Below, piece by piece: positions 61,694 to 64,000 of a stretch of 64,000 nucleotides of DNA; the first letter of the stretch is position 1, and each line of letters starts with the position of its first letter. The stretch lies in contig JAPFFF010000001.1 of assembly GCA_039105265.1 (NCBI GenBank), forward strand, positions 6,758,001-6,822,000, written 5' to 3'. The DNA comes from Tritrichomonas musculus (lineage: Eukaryota; Parabasalia; Tritrichomonadida; Tritrichomonadidae). Below the pieces are notes generated by a model. It saw nothing but the letters and a program-made list of their open reading frames with translations, searched no databases and had not been told where the DNA came from. The position numbers were made by a program, and so were the translations under genes.

Positions 61694-63448
61694 TTATTGA
61701 AGATCATAGAAGTTATCGAATAAATCTTTTGGATCATGTGAGTTTTTGAAAAATGAAAAAAATCTTCCTTCCAAAGATTTTAATCCGCCTTTTGAAGGAA
61801 GATTTTTTTCTTTAATAAAACAAAAATATTCTAAAGCATATTGTTTGAGAGAATCGGGATTAATTCCAAATTCGCTCCCCCAAGTCAAAAACATCTTCTT
61901 AAGATTTAAGGCAATAAAGTTCTTCGCTTCATTAATACAATTTAAAACGTCATTTTCACTGATATATAAAGGTATCATGCAGCGATGAAGATCATTCACA
62001 GATAAGATGACTTCATCAAAACCATTTTGGTAAAATGATGACATTAATGGACTTACAGTATCTTTATTTACAGTATCTACGAAATTTTGCAAAAATGATA
62101 AAGCATATGGGCCATTTCTTTGATTTCCTAAATAACCACTTACAAGTTTTATTTCATTTAATTCTATAATATTTAAGGATTTAGACTTCAAATCAAACTT
62201 TTCAACAATTGGCTTTAAACTAGATTCATTTGTATTGAAGTCATTGGATATTAATTTATTTATTAAAAAGATAATGGTTGATTCAATTATTCCTTGTATA
62301 AACATACATGATTTTACAGATGGATTCCTATTATTATCTTCACTCTGAAAATTGTAAAGATCAAAACATTTTGTTAAAATTTGACCCATGAATTTTCCTG
62401 CATCATCCTTCATCTTTGCAATTGATTCGCGTGCTATCTTAAAAGCAATAATTTGATAAGAGTTTGTGAGAAATAGAAGAGGCTCCCATCTTTTCCATTC
62501 TGATTGAAATGATGAAATTAATGATAAAGCATCGGTTTTTTTGTTTTTAATAAAGCTATGAAATGAATCCTTAATTGTATCAATTGTACTTGGTTTTGAT
62601 TCATTTTTTGTGCTGTTTAAAAGCTGCCAAATTAGTGATGGTATTTTCCACTGTTCACCATTTTGTGCTAATATAGACCTCTCTTCTTTAAGACATGATA
62701 TTGCATAAATTACATCAAATCGATGTTGATACGTGTCAAAAATCGATTGAAAAGTTGATTTTTCAAAATTGAAGTTTACGTTTTTTTCTATAACATCAAC
62801 AGCTTCTTTTGGATTTTTGATGCATATAAGGCATTGTAGAAGTGAAGAGATCGAAAAATTAGTAGTACAAATTCTGAATAATTCATCATTAATTACTTTT
62901 GGAAAGTTGGCAAGCAAATTGGTGATTAAGCTCATATCTTTTAAGTCTAAAAGAACTGCTTGTTGATATAACTGAGCAACTTTCATGAAATTGCGATGTT
63001 CATATTGATATTTAATTTCTTCGTAAAGTGCATAATATTTTTTCTTATTAGTTATTTCTTTTTTTAATATTTTCAACTTTTCTCTTTTTTGAGCTGCGTT
63101 TTTTATATTTAAAAGTGATTCTGAATTTCCCTTGAGAATTTCATATTCACTTGCTAAACTAGAAAGTTGTTCTGCTACAACATTTGCAGAATCTAGTGGT
63201 TCTTTTATTTTTTCACTAAGTTTTAATTCAAATCTTGTGTCAGAATTAGTGAACTCTTTGAGCTTCTGATTAAGACGTTCATCATACAACTTTTTTTCGT
63301 CACTTAAGAAAGAAATCTTTGAGTTAATTTGATTTATCAAATCAGTTTTAGAGAAATCATGCGATTTATTGAGCATTAATTGAAGATCTATTTCTTTAAT
63401 TGGAGTTGATGATTCTTTAAGAATGTTTGGATCAATATCTTCTTGCAT
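61694..63448 (-). CDS. Helical protein, possible CATCHR-type vesicle-tethering subunit
   Basis: A 584-residue protein. The N-terminal coiled coil (about 30-140, LINQINSKISFLSDEKKLYDERLNQ and later REKLKILKKEITNKKKYYALYEEI) is followed by all-helical sequence to the end without membrane spans. An N-terminal coiled coil leading into YEHRNFMKVAQLYQQAVLL and then helical bundles is the layout of COG, GARP, exocyst and Dsl1 subunits. The match is architectural only; no motif fixes the complex. It has even composition and no low-complexity inserts. The gene ends about 140 bp from the transposon complex. Confidence 0.5.
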   Translation of the reverse strand: MQEDIDPNILKESSTPIKEIDLQLMLNKSHDFSKTDLINQINSKISFLSDEKKLYDERLNQKLKEFTNSDTRFELKLSEKIKEPLDSANVVAEQLSSLASEYEILKGNSESLLNIKNAAQKREKLKILKKEITNKKKYYALYEEIKYQYEHRNFMKVAQLYQQAVLLDLKDMSLITNLLANFPKVINDELFRICTTNFSISSLLQCLICIKNPKEAVDVIEKNVNFNFEKSTFQSIFDTYQHRFDVIYAISCLKEERSILAQNGEQWKIPSLIWQLLNSTKNESKPSTIDTIKDSFHSFIKNKKTDALSLISSFQSEWKRWEPLLFLTNSYQIIAFKIARESIAKMKDDAGKFMGQILTKCFDLYNFQSEDNNRNPSVKSCMFIQGIIESTIIFLINKLISNDFNTNESSLKPIVEKFDLKSKSLNIIELNEIKLVSGYLGNQRNGPYALSFLQNFVDTVNKDTVSPLMSSFYQNGFDEVILSVNDLHRCMIPLYISENDVLNCINEAKNFIALNLKKMFLTWGSEFGINPDSLKQYALEYFCFIKEKNLPSKGGLKSLEGRFFSFFKNSHDPKDLFDNFYDLQ

Positions 63449-64000
63449 TTTAATTAAATTTTAGTTAAAAAAAAAAAATATGTCAAAAAATATTGAGGTA
63501 TCAAGATTAAGTGACTCAACGGTCATTTATAACGTAACTATTTGGTATTGCATTTTCTTGATTATTCGATTGAATTCATACAATAAAAACTATAAAATAT
63601 ATTTATACTCCTCAAATTTATTTAAATATAACACCAATTATTGCAAAAAATTAATTCAATAGAAATGATATATTATTTCAATGTTGCTTTTTTCTCTAAT
63701 TTTTATCAAAGTTTTTGAAAACAAATGACATTTCAGGTCATAAAACTTATTTACTATTAAAAGGATGACCAAAAGACCTTTTTTTTAAAAATAATAGCTG
63801 AGTTTTGATCAACAATTTGTAGACAACAAAGAATTGCTTAGAGAAAATAGTGCTTTTTTCAATATCCACACGGTTTTTTTTCTTTATGATTTTATTATAT
63901 TATAATTTAACATATTATTAAACATATTAGAAGATATATTTTTAATTGTATGCAGCCAATTTTGAATAATGAGCTTTTTTAATAAGAAGCCTAGAACGGT
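63449..64000. other. Terminal intergenic region, no feature seen
   Basis: AT-rich DNA upstream of the minus-strand gene. A 60-codon frame at 63480 shows no coding character. Nothing else is supported. Confidence 0.5.

Overview
The window looks like nuclear DNA of a parabasalid protist, most likely a Tritrichomonas-type trichomonad. The evidence is very AT-rich intergenic DNA, eukaryotic genes that are all uninterrupted (one open frame is 10.3 kb), standard stop codons, and poly-Gln and poly-Asn tracts inside large proteins. Several stop codons also overlap a TAAA motif, which trichomonads use as a polyadenylation signal. The genus is inference; no rRNA gene is present to settle it.

Layout. 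Positions 1-779 hold a GC-rich 122-bp satellite that runs off the left edge. Next come CK2 beta (1962-2669), a cis-prenyltransferase (3432-4169) and a Ykt6-type SNARE (4525-5097). An intergenic stretch then carries a hAT MITE (5450-6511) and a complete TTAA-flanked Kolobok-like transposon (6640-8655). Two minus-strand genes follow: a seven-helix receptor with an RGS domain (10229-11521) and a membrane-anchored alpha-amylase (12028-14010), separated by a TTAA MITE. A SCAMP-like membrane protein (15076-15732) leads into a giant TRRAP/Tra1-type pseudokinase gene (16033-26298). After it come a mariner-like foldback MITE, a CDF metal transporter with a ZnT10-type site, an armadillo-like protein, a coiled-coil protein, a 130-residue protein, a free-standing myosin TH1 domain, a possible axonemal protein, a sugar transporter, a beta-aspartyl peptidase, a pseudokinase/TPR protein and a 1764-residue helical-repeat protein.

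Region 49213-61545 is one 12.3-kb inverted-repeat element bounded by a 9-bp direct repeat and filled with later insertions. At least seven further elements can be delimited from inverted repeats and target duplications, nested up to four deep. One is a compact hAT element with an intact 596-codon transposase. A minus-strand helical protein that may be a vesicle-tethering subunit (61694-63448) follows.

The host genes are single, unlinked functions (kinase regulation, dolichol synthesis, vesicle fusion, chromatin, transport, starch or glycogen breakdown), each with its own promoter region; there are no operons. The most unusual content is the mobile DNA: five transposon types or groups that can be told apart by their ends (hAT, Kolobok-like, other TTAA elements, CAG-ended TA elements, CCC-ended TA elements), plus the dimeric hairpin satellite. 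All family calls come from reading motifs, not from database searches.
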